A DNA stretch of 64,000 bases from contig JASAND010021314.1 in the NCBI GenBank assembly GCA_030248195.1, positions 16,924-80,923 on the forward strand, given 5' to 3'. A program made the translations under genes and the position numbers. Below are positions 9,650 through 21,630 of the stretch, in pieces (within the stretch, counting starts at the first letter, position 1; every line of letters starts with the position of its first letter). The stretch is from Trissonchulus latispiculum. Taxonomy: Eukaryota > Nematoda > Enoplea > Enoplida > Ironidae. The notes beneath the pieces were generated by a model. That model ran no database searches and was not told the origin of the DNA. It was given only the letters and a program-made list of their open reading frames with translations.

Positions 9650-10159
9650 ACAGAAGTCACTGTCTCACCCCCTGCTGCAATGCAAACTGACCTCATCTCT
9701 AACTTGAACTGCCACTTTCACTGCAACCATTACCGACAAGAAGATCTGATGAACTAGATTTTGGTGAACAATATAATTGAATGCCTATTTGTACAGTTGA
9801 GTTGTCTAGGTTGGAGCTTTAAGTGTACCGTATCTGTAATGCTTGTTTACGACTAATCGATGCAGTGATTGACTGTTTTGTTTTGCTACACTTCCCCCGC
9901 TAGTAAAAACTTACCACATTTTTTGCGGTGGAGAGTGTGGAGGATAGAAAATTTGTAATACTAGGGTCGGGCCGGAATGCGTCAAATATGACTAAAATTA
10001 GTGAAATAATAATTGAATTTTTAGTTGATATTGAATTGATATTGAACTGATTTTTATACCTTGTATTCTTGACTTTTGTATTTTATATTCTGACAGATTC
10101 TGTTTGAATTTTGTTTGCATTTCTGGCATTTCTGACACAAATTTTGTATATCTGTAGTC

Positions 10160-10483
10160 ATGTCCTATTTTATAGTGGTTTTCCAGTTCGGTCTAATTTG
10201 CTTGGTTTACGTCTGCTACGTAGTTTCGTTTTGGTCCGTTGGCTGGCTGAGTAGCGGCGGGCTGATTTCGGTAGAATCCGGTGAAATCGTGGTCGGGATT
10301 TCCGGATTACTGAATAGTGCTCTAAATCCGTTTATCTACATCGCTTTCAGCACGGATGTTCGTCGAAAATTCTTTCTCTCTGCCGAGACTGCACCAGTGG
10401 AAACAACGGCAAAGTTGACCACCGTTTCTGGCAAAGTTCGTGCGCCGGTTCAAGTTGGAATTGCAGACACGGAATACTAAACG
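10160..10483 (+). pseudogene. Truncated duplicate of the Srx-like receptor (TM6-TM7-tail)
   Basis: From 10176 the sequence encodes the same TM6, TM7 (N-S-A-L-N-P-F-I-Y) and tail as the gene at 3-788, ending in a stop at 10478-10480. Only about 100 of the receptor codons are present, and the sequence upstream of the breakpoint is unrelated. It cannot make a receptor alone. The last residues differ (I-A-D-T-E-Y versus N-V-E-T-E-Y). Confidence 0.85.
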
Positions 10484-10681
10484 ACATTCATTTTAACATT
10501 TTGTGTACACAACCATTACTATTCTTATAATGTATAGTCATGTCAGTTGGAATCGTAAGGAAAAATCGTTTGTTTTTCAAAAGGAAAAATTTTTGAAATT
10601 CGTTCGCAATAGCGGACCAGCTGGTACTCATCGGTATGGGAAGGTTCCGTTTTTGATGGCTATCCAGCTTGCAAGCTAAAT

Positions 10682-10894
10682 ATGAAAATCTTGACACTTT
10701 TGAAGACAATTGTGAAAACAGTTCAAAATTTGGTGACCCGACGGCAGCGGGTTACTGTGGCCCTATGTCGGGCAGTCACCTGGTGGTCAGCGAATTTGAA
10801 CAACACTAGACTGGACAATGTCCAACGTCTGATCCGAAAGAAATCGCCAGAACTGAAAGCAGAACAACTACATCTGTTTTATGAAAAGGCTTGA
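10682..10894 (+). CDS. 70-codon ORF, duplicate identical to 975-1187
   Basis: The translation is identical to the ORF at 975-1187. See that entry for composition. The upstream DNA has small insertions and substitutions relative to copy 1, while the ORF has none that change the protein. Coding status is unproven. Confidence 0.3.
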   Translation: MKILTLLKTIVKTVQNLVTRRQRVTVALCRAVTWWSANLNNTRLDNVQRLIRKKSPELKAEQLHLFYEKA

Positions 10895-10983
10895 CCGGAC
10901 TTTTGTCGATGACCTGCCAACGGCCAATTGAACGTTGGGGGGCCAACAGCCAACGATCAACGGCCAAACTTGGGTCTTGGGCT

Positions 10984-11550
10984 CCAGATCACCCCCTCCC
11001 TACAACTCAAACCTTAAAACTTGACCAATTGAGCTGAAATTTGGTATGGGTATGTTTTCGACCACGCTGGGTTTAAATATAGCAAAATTTTCGAATTTTC
11101 AAAAGATTTCGCAAGATTCAGTTTTTTTCGATACGCAAGAGGGGGTGGGGGGAAGGGAAACCGAAAATTTTTTGTCACCGATTTTGCTGAAAAGTTGTAT
11201 TTAGGGGTTTTCTGGGTCGCTGAACACGAATTTGAAGTCCGTTTTTCGATTTAGCTTTTCGTTAGTTTGATATAAGCTAAAGTTGTAAACTTATACTGAG
11301 CTAACAAAAGGTTGATTCGAAAGACGGACTTCAGATTAGTGTTCAGCGACCCAGAAAACCCCTGAATACAACTTTTCAGCAGAATCGGTGACAAAAACTT
11401 TTCTGTTTCATTTGGGTCTCCCCTTGCGAATCGAAAATAATCGAAAAATTGTGCTATATTTGAACTCAGCGTGGTCGAAAACATACCCATACCAAATTTC
11501 AGCTCAATTGGTCAAGCTTTAAGAATTCTGAGTGGTGGGGGGTAATCTGG
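10984..11550. repeat. Palindromic element, duplicate of 1277-1833
   Basis: The same two inverted arms with the centre near 11275, carried along by the segmental duplication. Small length differences in the poly-G/C tracts. Confidence 0.85.
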
Positions 11551-11620
11551 AAAAGACCTCAAGCTTGTTGGCTAAGTTATGCAGCCAGTATACCAGCAAG
11601 CAAGCCTATTTGTTTTTCTA

Positions 11621-11763
11621 AGAGTAGAGTAGAGCTAAAATTAACTCGATCCTTTTTATGAAAGAGTTAAAAGAGGGAAATTCAAGCTTGAGTGGAGTTA
11701 AAGCGAGTTAAAACAGTTAATTTTAACTCTACTCTACTCTACCCTACCCTTTCTTGAAAAGGC
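11621..11763. mobile_element. MITE, left end deleted, duplicate of 1907-2053
   Basis: The right end matches copy 1. The first roughly 15 bases of the left terminal inverted repeat are missing, and an extra GAGTTAAA-like segment is present inside. Confidence 0.7.
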
Positions 11764-11999
11764 CCTAAGTAAAACACCGAAACTCAAGATCTTTTCATAA
11801 GACTGTCCCAGCCAGTAGCCGGCATACCAACGCCAACGTCAGCTGAACAGGACAGAGTCTGCAATTTCTCGACTCCCAAATTTGAGGGTATATAGGGTTT
11901 GCCTTAAGGAAAGCAACAAAGTTTTAAAACCTGAGACGCAGCTAATGCTAGAATATCTTTAATAAACCAATTATGCGATTATTTATCCAATTTATCCAG

Positions 12000-12314
12000 T
12001 TAGCAGGGATCATCACAGGGAGGTGCCCTGCAGTGCTGTGGGGGAAAGGGCATATCGCAGATGGCCTGTCGGCAGCACTGCTCCCCTGACCCGCAGTCGT
12101 CATCGCTCAAGCACTGGCCCGGATCCCGGACGCATCGCGTGCCGTCATGATTTTGAGCCTGACCACAGGAACAGCGCTTGCCAATTCCATAGGACCAAAC
12201 ACAGATGGCATCCGATCCACCCCAGTCAAGGCATTCGCTGTCTTCCTCGCACTCATCGGCGGAGCAGAGCAGCAGAGCTGATGCTAAGAGAAAGCTGACC
12301 AGAAACCAATTCAT
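12000..12314 (-). CDS. Secreted EB/WAP-like cysteine-rich protein, copy 2
   Basis: A 104-residue paralogue of 2276-2590, differing only in the signal peptide (Leu to Val at residue 6). All 14 mature cysteines and the rest of the mature chain are identical. The start ATG is at 12312-12314. The same TATA-like box lies upstream. Both copies look intact, so two functional genes are likely unless one has lost expression. Confidence 0.8.
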   Translation of the reverse strand: MNWFLVSFLLASALLLCSADECEEDSECLDWGGSDAICVWSYGIGKRCSCGQAQNHDGTRCVRDPGQCLSDDDCGSGEQCCRQAICDMPFPPQHCRAPPCDDPC

Positions 12315-12370
12315 CGCTGTGAACACTTCAAGAAAGCAAAGTCGGACTGTTGAACAGAAGCCCTGAAATT

Positions 12371-12386
12371 CCCTTTAAAATATACC
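12371..12386 (-). promoter_or_regulatory. TATA-like box, copy 2
   Basis: The minus strand reads GGTATATTTTAAAGGG, conserved with copy 1 at the corresponding distance upstream of the start codon. Confidence 0.45.
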
Positions 12387-12661
12387 GAAAATTAATGCTT
12401 ACCCTTTTCGCCGAATTGGACTACTATGTGGCTGCACTGGCATCGATAACGAATGCATATTAGTTTTAATGTGTAGTGTGTGTTTGCTAAAGATAACGGG
12501 TTTTAGGGTCTCTGAAAGTAACGAGTAAATTGAAATAACCTGTCAATATAGTCCAAAAACACATTGGATTTATTAGTTTTAATCTCTTTAGTTCCGTATT
12601 ATGAACTGAATAACAAAGTAATTAAAATTTTTTTAATAGTTAGAAAACTGTCAGCTTTAAG

Positions 12662-13628
12662 GTCGCACTTCCCTTACATTCAGTCCTCTTTGGAACGCTA
12701 TAAGTCACTCAATACTGGGAGCTATTAATTGAACCACAAATCAAAACGAAGCTCTGCATCTTTTGCGTCGTTTGGAATCATTGAAACGTGTCTACCTAAT
12801 TTGTATAGGTCACAAACTTACCAAACGTAGCCACAATTTGTGACCAAATTTTTTTCAGAAAAATTTTTACACAACAAGAAACCCGTTATATCCAATGTGT
12901 TTCTGAGAAAATTTGCCAGGGTCGATTTTATGAATTTGTCAAAATATTGTTTCAGTGTGCAGAAATGGAGCATTTTCTGAAAATTCGGCTCTTTGCCTGT
13001 ATTCATCTTTGAAAAATCATTGCTCTTGATTGGAGGCTGATAAAGAGAAAAATAAAAAAGCTGCCCGGGCAAATTGTCAAACATACTATTTGCAATATAT
13101 CTTTTAGATCCACCCGTTGGTTGTGGAGCCATCTTCGGTCAACAAATTTTGTCTGCAATTTGGCAAAATTAGTTATTTTACCAGAACTCTAGACTCATTC
13201 AGTGTACAGGGCTCTAATTAACCTAATTTGTGCGTCTTTGGAAGCTCTTTAATCTGAGTATAAACCTGCATACGCTTGTAGTGTACACTGGCTCCAATTC
13301 GACAAAACCTGTTTTCAGCAAGATCGTGTCAAATATAATCAAATTTCGAGCAAAAATTATTCAAAAATTTACTGCCCAAAAACGATACTAGCTATAGGCT
13401 TATGTCTGAAAGCAAAGTTGTAGAGCACATAATAGGCTTTAAAACGGTTATAGTCGCTGGGTATAATTTTCCATATATAGCTCTAGAACTTTGTGTCTCA
13501 CTGTACATGAATGCTATGAAGCGGGCGTTTTTACAGAACGTTTATAATCATTCCCGATGCTTTTTCTGAAAATTTGAATGAAATCGGGCAGTCATTGCAC
13601 TGTCTGCACGTAGGAGGAGCACGACATT
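12662..13628. other. Block present only in duplication copy 2
   Basis: About 967 bp separates sequences that are contiguous in copy 1. No transposase or long terminal repeats were seen. Three bases (AAG or GTC) may be duplicated at the junctions. A 104-codon minus-strand frame at 12818-13132 shows no recognisable domain. Confidence 0.6.
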
Positions 13629-13943
13629 GAAGTCAACTTCAAATGATTTCCCCTTGAGCAGATTTGCGCTTGGTCAGTCGATAATATTAAAACATTTCCA
13701 GAAGTTTGCTTGCGGACATGACCAACTTTCATTTAATTTTGCTAAAACCATCAACGTATACTTTATGGAAAGTGCGTTTGCGTTCGACTAAACCTAAGCC
13801 TAAGTCTAGTAGTATAATTGGCAACAGATACTAGTTGGACAGCTCCTGACACACGGAAAGACCGTACCAAACGTACGTATAAGCGACCAATTGGCTACCA
13901 CACAATTAATTATTGGCGGAACTGCCACGCAAATGGATAACGT

Positions 13944-16290
13944 ACCGGCCACAGGAGTAACAGACCGGAGGGAGCCTCGTCAAATCCGTAGGTTAATACA
14001 AATATGCCTAACAACATACCTATGTAATGAGGCGGCGTGACGTCAGTCCTCTTAAAATATTATGTATGTGTGATTGAATTTATTTTAGGTTGAAATTATG
14101 TTAGAGGTATTATTTTATGGATGTGTGCAATTTATTTAGAAAATGTGTTGTGAAAATTGTTTGAAATTATCATGTGAAATTTATGTGAAAGTTCTTGTTT
14201 GAGTTTTGTGCGCCTATAGAGAAAATACGTATATGTGTGTCAGTCAGCCTAGCTACTAGCTGGCGCTGTGTGTATACGCGTTCTTGGTAGAAATTTCCAC
14301 CCTTTTCGCTCTCTAAAAGTTGGTCCTAATTCTAACCAATCAAATTCTTCCACGCTGTCTAAAAACTAGTTCTCTCTTAGACTTCTCAAAGCCTATTCAG
14401 TTTAGGTCCTTCTCTCAGACTGTGTGGTCGTGTATGTGTTTTTATACTTCCCTCTACAGGACCTATTATTAGCTGTGCCTTAATCTGCTCTTACTTGCTG
14501 TGCCCATTTTACACCTCGCTTTATATGTCTAAAGGGTTTACCCCTCTAGGCTTTTAGTCGCTCCAGGTTAACCCTGTTGAGCTAGACTCGTCATATTTAT
14601 CTTGTCTTTAATTGTTTTTAAATTTATTGTTCTTAAATCTTGCAACTTCTTGATAGGTTAGAATTCTCTTTTGGGGTAAATCTCTCTCTGTAGTTTATTT
14701 TCTGTAGTATTTTTGTGTAGTAGAAATCACTGTGAGTTTTGTATTTTACTCTCTTTTGTATTACATTGTTTAGTTAGGCTATTTTCTTTACACTGTAATT
14801 CATTCTCCAAATTTATTGTACGCATTTCGGGGTTCGCCCCATTATCAAGCACAATTGTTTTCAAGTAAATGTGGTCTCTTTTTGGGCCATTTTAGGGTGT
14901 CATTTTAGTGTAGGTTTTTGTCTTAGAATTGTGTAGTCGGTAAGTAGGGCTTTTTCTGAGTATTTATTGGGTAGGTAGTTAGTTTATTTAAGTATGTACT
15001 TTTCAGCAAATTTGGGGTAGGTTCTTATCTGAGTCTTTGCTCTTCATCGGTGGTTAAACTCCATTCGGTAAGATTCACTTAGGTATTTTGGCGAGGTTAG
15101 TTAGGTCGACTGGAACTACATCTCCTCCAGGTTCGACGTTCTCCTTGTGCACAGTTTCCCACTCGTAAAGTTTGGTAGTCCGCACTCTTCCAACTTTACA
15201 CCTAGATAAAACACAGCTAACTATGTAACTAGAATATGTATTATAGAAATACCGAATAATTATTCAGACAAGCACACTAGGCGCAAAACCCAAACAATAA
15301 CACAACAGATACACACAAACTACCTTAAGGTACAGCACAACGTGCTAGCCCAGGGGAGCGAAGATGATACCGGAGCGTACCCTCATTGTGACTTGTCGGA
15401 AAGGGCAGACGGGCGTAACCAGAGACAAACACGGACAATCGTATAGTTATTGTGTACTCTTGGTAAAACGAAATAATAATATTACAACCAAAAGCCGTAA
15501 ATGGACAGATTAATCTCTTAGTCGAAAGGTGTTTTTGCAATTGTGTGAAGTGAAAACACAACTTCAGAATACATTGCAGTGTAAACCCTTAAAAACACAA
15601 TACCTACAATAGTGTTTGAGGCCGGCCGGCCGACGACTTTCGCTTGCCGGGCCGGCCGACTGAGCGGTCGGCCACCGGCCGGGATGCAAATCAACAGTCA
15701 GAAATTTACAATTTCGAACAACTAAGCTTAAAATGACGCCAAAGCTAACTATGCTAAAAGCCGAAACAATACGCCTAAACTACACCACGCGAGACTTTTG
15801 TTAACTTTTCTTACTGTAGCTGGAATACTAAATAGAACGTGTTTCATTCACTGCAAATTAACGTTTGACTGGGCGACAATCGTCAAAATACTCTTGCGCT
15901 CTCGTCGTTTGAAAATATCTACATCTAGGCTTGGATTTAGTTCCATACTCCACTCTTTTCTTTTTCACCATCTTCCTGTTCCAGCGCCGACAGTACTAGG
16001 ACAAAAACTGGATATGCGTCAAGATGGGCCACGGTTTGGAAGCTAGAGCAGCACATTTACACAAAAACTGTAAAAACAGCCACTGTTTTGTATGGTTTGT
16101 GTAGTCAGTGTACACGTACACCTTCATTCTTCTTATAAAACATCAGAAAATGTCTTAGCACTCATAATAGCTGTACTGCACTGCGGGACGGCCAGCGACC
16201 AAACACTAGGTACAATACGAAACCTGCATTTTGGAAGTTACCTACCTATATTTTTAAAAGCATATTAGCGTTCATTCTTGATTTTAGTAG
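13944..16290. other. Gene-free region, T-rich, with a GC-rich hairpin
   Basis: No supported gene. The first 1.2 kb is T-rich and includes a palindromic TGACGTCA (CRE-like) near 14038 and an inverted GGGGTTCGCCCC near 14828; it could be a solo LTR, but no matching repeat or target duplication was found. At about 15618-15690 several GGCCGGCC motifs form a strong hairpin-prone GC island. Confidence 0.4.
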
Positions 16291-16305
16291 GTGTCTAAAA
16301 TTCAA

Positions 16306-16324
16306 GATATATGTATATATATAA

Positions 16325-16387
<63 letters not shown>

Positions 16388-16395
16388 ATATATAT
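16306..16395. repeat. (AT)n microsatellite
   Basis: Almost pure TA dinucleotides with a few interruptions. It creates artefactual Ile/Tyr open frames on both strands. Confidence 0.97.
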
Positions 16396-17630
16396 GAGGA
16401 TTCTAATGAGGAAATTGCGCAAAAATGCTGTGACGCAAATGAGATAAATAAAAAACATTTTTTCAAATTTTAAAAATTTCCTTCTGAGTCCCACACGCAG
16501 TTTGCGTCTGATAATTAGTAAATTAATTTTTCGTGTTCAGCAGCCCCCTGGATTTGCAGGTTTGAGAAGCATCACTACTTGAAAACAACTTTTGGCACCG
16601 GAAACATCTAAGCTTAGCTTTAAGCCAAAGCTTTTACTACCCACCTCCCACCTATTAATTACGCTGAAACGTAATTTAGACTTCTTTTGGGTTTATGTCA
16701 AACGAAAGTTTGTGCTTCACTCGCCTACACGAATTGATTTTTCTCCTTTCCTATAGACGCTAGCTGTGTGTTAAGCTTAGACGGCCCCTCTAAGAGCAGA
16801 TATCACATTATGTTAAAATGCTTTAACAGGCCTCGCATTTGGTGCACTTCTAACTTCATATTTTAATACCCTGAAAATGCATACCTAGTACTGGGGCGCA
16901 TTTGTTTATAAATTTCCTCCCGCCCTACGCAGCGCAAAAAAATGTGCTACGTTTCACACGTGACTTAGCATCCACATTGGTGGTTTTTGCTGTCATTTTT
17001 TCGAAACGCTGTTGGATTACCAATGATTGTGGCAGCATTTACAGTCTGTAACATTTATTTACTGGAGTGCAGCTGGTGCTCGAATTTGCAACTGCAAATT
17101 CTAAATTCTTACAAAACTGAGAGCTGCAGCTGGGTCAAATTCGAGTATTCTATATTTGAGTTTGGTACAATCTCAATTGCAAGTTTTAGTTTTTGTGAGC
17201 TACCATGATTTTATCAGATTTTTGTTTGAATACAGTGCTTTTTTAGTCCAATAAGCAAAGTAACCACTGTTTAGACATTAGTCAGTCTTTACTGTTGGCA
17301 TATTGTCAAAACTAGCAGGTGTCGACAATTCAGTCAATAGTTTTTTCATTTTGTTATGTCTGAGAAGACGTTTTGCTGCTTTTTTTACAAGAAGCTATTA
17401 ACGTATCTGTAAATCATGCTAACGTGTAATTTCTTCTACTTGCAGTACAGTATTTATCTAACAAAGCTTTCAAGTTTCTAACTAGTTTAAACCAGCCGGT
17501 GGGTCAAATGGAGCTGTTTAACTCGTTTTACCTTGTGCACGAAAAGAATTGAGTTAATTTTAACTCTTTTAACTCGTTTAACTCGCTGCTCAAATAGGCC
17601 CAAGTCCCGTTTCGTCTGATTCTTAAAGAG
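16396..17630. other. Gene-free region
   Basis: No supported gene. Near 17505-17600 there is a diverged ACTCG/GAGTTAA-rich sequence related to the interior of the 147-bp MITE. Confidence 0.4.
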
Positions 17631-17638
17631 CCACCTAT

Positions 17639-18449
17639 TAGAGATGAGATCAGGGCCGACAAAGCCCGGCCCGGCCCGGCCCGGCCCGGCCCGACGGGCC
17701 GGGCCGGGCCGCGCAGACCTGGTTTCTAGTCAGGGCCGGGCCGGGCCGGGCCTGAGGTAAAGTTAGTAAGGGCCGGGCCGGGGCGCGCAGCTTCCAAAGA
17801 AAAAAGCCCGGCCCGGCCCGGCCCTGTTCGGCCCTGCCAAGCCCTGACGTTTTTCACATTAATTTATTGCATATATACACTTTCTAGTTTTAATAATTGA
17901 TTTTGCCTTCCTAAATTCAAAATTTCTTGCTTTCTTTGTGTCAAATGAGACTGAATATACAACAAATCAATATCAATATCAAATATACATCAGCTTTCGA
18001 GTAACAGAAGTTACTACATACATATGTAACTGTTTCAAACTCTTTTCAAACAACAAACAAACATCCAAACATGTAAAACATTGAACTATTTCGATAAATC
18101 GACCTCAGGCTAATTTAGTACATTTAGTGCTAATTTCCTTAGCAAGGTAGGATGCTGAAATATTCGTAATGCACTGTTTTTTGAGAGAACATGGAATTTG
18201 GATCTCGAGAATACGATAATGAGGCAGAACACAAAATTCTAAGTGTCTCAAATCTTCATAGAAGAATTTTTTAAAAATCAGGGCTTTTCAGCGCCGGGCC
18301 GGGCCGCGCAGATCTAAACTGCGCTCAGGGCCGGGCCGGGCTAGGGCCTGAAGTTTTTGACACAGGGCCGGGCCGGGCCGGACAGACCTCAAATTTGAAC
18401 AGGGCCGGGCCGGGCCGGGCCGGAAAAATCGGCCCTGATCTCATCTCTA
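17639..18449. mobile_element. Non-autonomous hAT-type element with (GGGCCG)n subterminal arrays
   Basis: Perfect 21-bp terminal inverted repeats start TAGAGATGAGATCAGGGCC. An exact 8-bp target duplication, CCACCTAT, lies at 17631-17638 and 18450-18457. Eight-bp duplications and TAGAG-type ends are typical of hAT transposons. Inside each end lie dense GGGCCG/CGGCCC tandem repeats (17665-17830 and 18293-18422). The 811-bp interior is AT-rich with no transposase ORF. Confidence 0.9.
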
Positions 18450-18479
18450 CCACCTATATTGCTCAGTTGGTTAGTGCGT

Positions 18480-19445
18480 CTTTACGACTTGGGTCAACTA
18501 AACGTTTGCCACAACTTTGTCCGATTAGCTAGTTTTTTTGCCACAGGTTTATGCATATGGAGGATGGGTGTGGTCAAGATATTGGCCCCAGATATCTTAG
18601 CTACCCTCCAGTTGTTCAAAATGGTTTCGTTTACTTGTCCGTCCCCGTAATTTTTGTAACTACCAACATATTTAATTAAAATTTAAACAATTAATAATAA
18701 AATTTAAAGGGTCCTGTAGCCTGTTTTCATAGTTTCAATTTAGAAAGATGATTAGGTTAATGTGTAAGGGAAGCAGGCATAGGAAAGACTGATAAGCCTG
18801 AAACGGGAGTTCAGCTGATGGCCCTGTGGTGTAGCGGTAGCATGTCATGTGTGTACAAGTCAAAAAACTGCATAAAAACGCTTACAGCTGTATCTTACCC
18901 CCGGCTAAGGCAGCCGGACTTCATAATTAAGCTTTGTAGGAATTTGTAAAGTCTTGCCTAAGGAAGGGGAAATTCTACCTGGTACAAGCTTTTTAAGCTA
19001 CCACTTGGCAAATACAAAGGTCCTGTGGGTGTAAACATGTGTGCTAACCGATAAAAAGTTGTAACGTTTGAAATAATCTTTATGCCAGCCTTAATTTCTA
19101 TAAACTACGACAATACCATTTTTGGCCGTTGGCAACCCTAGAATCCAATTTCATGAAAAGAAGTATTTAAGACTTTAAAAAACAATTTCAACTTGATGAT
19201 CAAAATTTCAGCTTGATTGTTGCAGTTTTGTGACTCTCATAGCATAGCTTTTGCTAGGATTAAATTCTTTCGTAAGCCAAGGGTTTTTGCAAATTTCACC
19301 AAAACTACAGTTAACAACAGCATGTGAAAAATAAACGGCTTGAGCCCAGCTGAAATATCTGGACTCGACATTTGTCGGCACCCATACTCTGTATCTGTGA
19401 AAAAATAGGTCCCGGCAAGTCGATTTTAGTAGCCCCCCCCCAAGG
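18480..19445. repeat. Diverged inverted-repeat element
   Basis: 18480-18650 and 19330-19445 share, in opposite orientation, stretches seen also at 58565-59135 (GGGTGTGGTCAA, TTTGTCCGATT, GTCGATTTTAGTAGCCCCC). The interior holds a dispersed tRNA-like fragment at 18762-18845. Confidence 0.5.
18762..18845 (+). repeat. Dispersed SINE-like sequence with A-box-like motif
   Basis: About 70 bp (GTGTAAGGGAAGCAGGCATA ... GAGTTCAGCTGATGG) recurs at 34271-34340. It ends in TGTGGTGTAGCGGTAGCATG, which resembles a tRNA A box. No T arm follows, so it is not a tRNA gene. Confidence 0.5.
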
Positions 19446-19606
19446 AGGGGGGACAACTAAAATGAGGGTGCTCAAAGTTTCTTGGATTTCAATACTTTTT
19501 TGCCGGCATGATAGTAAAGCACATGCGTGGACAAAATAGTATGAAGTCTCTGATTACCTAAGATACCGAAGAATTATAGAGCTTGAACTTTTTTCTTCTT
19601 TGAAAC

Positions 19607-19747
19607 GTCTTTTCAGGAAAGGCTAGAGTGGAATTAAAATTAACTCGATCCTTTCCATGACAGAGTTAAGAGAAGGAAACTCAAACTTGAACGGAGTTAG
19701 AACGAGTTAAAACAGTAGACTCTAGTCAACCCTTTCTTGAAAAGGCC
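19607..19747. mobile_element. 147-bp MITE family, third copy
   Basis: Ends and interior match 1907-2053 with scattered substitutions. The right end CCCTTTCTTGAAAAGGC is intact. Confidence 0.7.
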
Positions 19748-21084
19748 CTATCTGATGTGTAGCGCCACTAGGCAACTACTGACTATATTTCAATACAAAA
19801 CTTATAGCATAGGATCGATTCAAAACTGGAGGAAAACTATTTCTATCTTTAAATACAACGTCATTAGATGGTTAGTTCATATTACTATCAGGGCTTAACA
19901 GAAGCAACTTGAGCGATCAGCTGACATAACAACCAATAACAAACGGATTACCTTTTAAGATTTCCTTTCCTTTACAGATTTCCTTTTATCTTATTGCGTT
20001 GCTGTTTCCTTTTTAACTAGACAGAAAATACCTATTTTATTTCCTCAAACTCTCGAGTGAGGGTGTATGTATGGTAAAGACAAGTTTGAAATTTTTCATA
20101 ATTTATGTTTCAATCGTTTGAGTGACAGCCCGCTCTGCAACTTGTCACACGATAGGGTAACAGCTGCCGAATGGAATTTTAAACTTTTTGCTCAAAAAGT
20201 CAATTTTTCAGTTTTCAGGCGTTTAGCCAATTCACTCAATGTTTTGTTGAACATTTTTGATGCTGAAATAGGTTATTTGTGCAATGGACCTTTTGGGTTA
20301 ATTAGCGTGATAATTAACGGGCTAGTTCTGCAGTTTGTGTCTCTGTATCCATTCTGTTTTTGCTTTTCCCGTTGACGGGAGATTTCCAAGTTTTCTTTTG
20401 ACAAGACAGCTTGGAAAGGTAAAGAATTTTAGAGCTAATTAGAGCTTTAGAGCTTAATTCATGCTAAAAAGAGATCTCCAGTAAGACCTACTCTACTTGT
20501 GTTCTTTGGTCGAGATCAACAATTTTACCAATACGAAGTCTGGTGAAATGGAAAGATTCGAAAAGATTTCAATTTTCAGTTTTTTACTCAGTAGTTTGTG
20601 TGGTGCAATGCTGATTGCGAACAATTCAAAGATCTGGTTTCAGAATCACCGTTTCACTTTACATATGACTCCTTCCACTGTTCAAACGAAATTTTTACAT
20701 ATATAATAATCAGTTTAAAGTAACTCTTTGAAAATCTTTTTTAACTGTAGTATTCAGTCTTTCAGCCAGTTTCCCCACTTTGAGTTAGTCTAAATAAAGT
20801 AAATACTGAAATCGGTGGAAATTTGATGGTAGTTAGGATCGATCGAAGCGTCAACCTTCGGTTTGTCAAGCTCATTAATCGATAGAGCCACAAATAAAGG
20901 CTTTCACTGGCCTTGACCCGGTCCGTAAACAAATTTTTGGTCCGACTAAAAACAGTTCGGTCTGGGCAGGTCATATTTACGCTACACATTTTAGAATGCG
21001 TATTTCAGTTACACAGATTAGAAATATGCGATCATGCCGGTCCGCTTCAATATCACAGAGGCACAACCAATTCTTGTGGGTCTC
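19748..21084. other. Gene-free region
   Basis: Contains a 102-codon (20067-20375) and a 69-codon (20497-20706) plus-strand frame. Both are AT-rich and lack domain motifs, so neither is called. Confidence 0.35.
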
Positions 21085-21630
21085 TTGCTCAATTCCACCG
21101 AAGCCGTAACTTTTGATTTTTTGACCAATATCCTTAAAATTTTGTATGGAAGCTTACTGGAGGCTGATGAATTCAAGAATTTAAAAAAAATTAAAATTTT
21201 AAATTTTAAGTTGGTAAGAGGGGACCAAAGGAATGAAAACATTTTCCCCCGAATTCTCTGAAAACTTGTAAAAAGGGGTTTCTGTGGTACTGAGCATGAA
21301 TCTGGAATCTGTTTTTCGATACAGCTTTTTGTTGGCTCAGATAAAGGTTACATGTTAAGCTGATAGCTTTAGCTTATATTAAGCAACCAAAAAGCTTTAT
21401 CAAAAATCGGATGTCAGATTCGTGCGCAGCGCTCGAGAAAACCCCTGTATTCAAGTTTTCAGCAAATTCGGGGACAACAAATTTTTGATTCCCCTGGTCC
21501 ACCTTACCAACCTCCTAAGACTTAAAATTTTAAAATTCTTGTATTTATCAGTCTCCAGTGCGTATCCAGACAAAATTTTAAAGTTATTGGTCAAGAAATC
21601 TAAAGTTAGGGTTGGGGGGATTCTTGCTTT
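21085..21630. repeat. Palindromic element, relative of 1277-1833
   Basis: Inverted arms of about 260 bp centred near 21370. The arms share TTGACCAATA, TTTTCAG...AAATTCGGGG and a Lys/Phe-coding AT stretch in opposite orientations. Layout and several motifs match the 1.5 and 11.2 kb palindromes. Confidence 0.7.

Larger units (their letters stand above)
10176..13943. repeat. Segmental duplication, copy 2 (5' truncated, with insertion)
   Basis: Same order and orientation as 484-3226. The left breakpoint falls inside the receptor's TM6 coding region. A block at 12662-13628 interrupts the match exactly at CTTTAAG/TCAACTT of copy 1, so it is an insertion here or a deletion there. Homology stops at GATAACGT near 13943. 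Confidence 0.92.

Noticed and set aside
13944..15300. Complete LTR retrotransposon or solo LTR
   Set aside because: Composition is LTR-like, but no second copy, primer-binding site or target duplication could be shown.
20067..20375. 102-codon plus-strand ORF with hydrophobic end
   Set aside because: Looks slightly receptor-like at the C-terminus but lacks any TM motif of the receptor families here.
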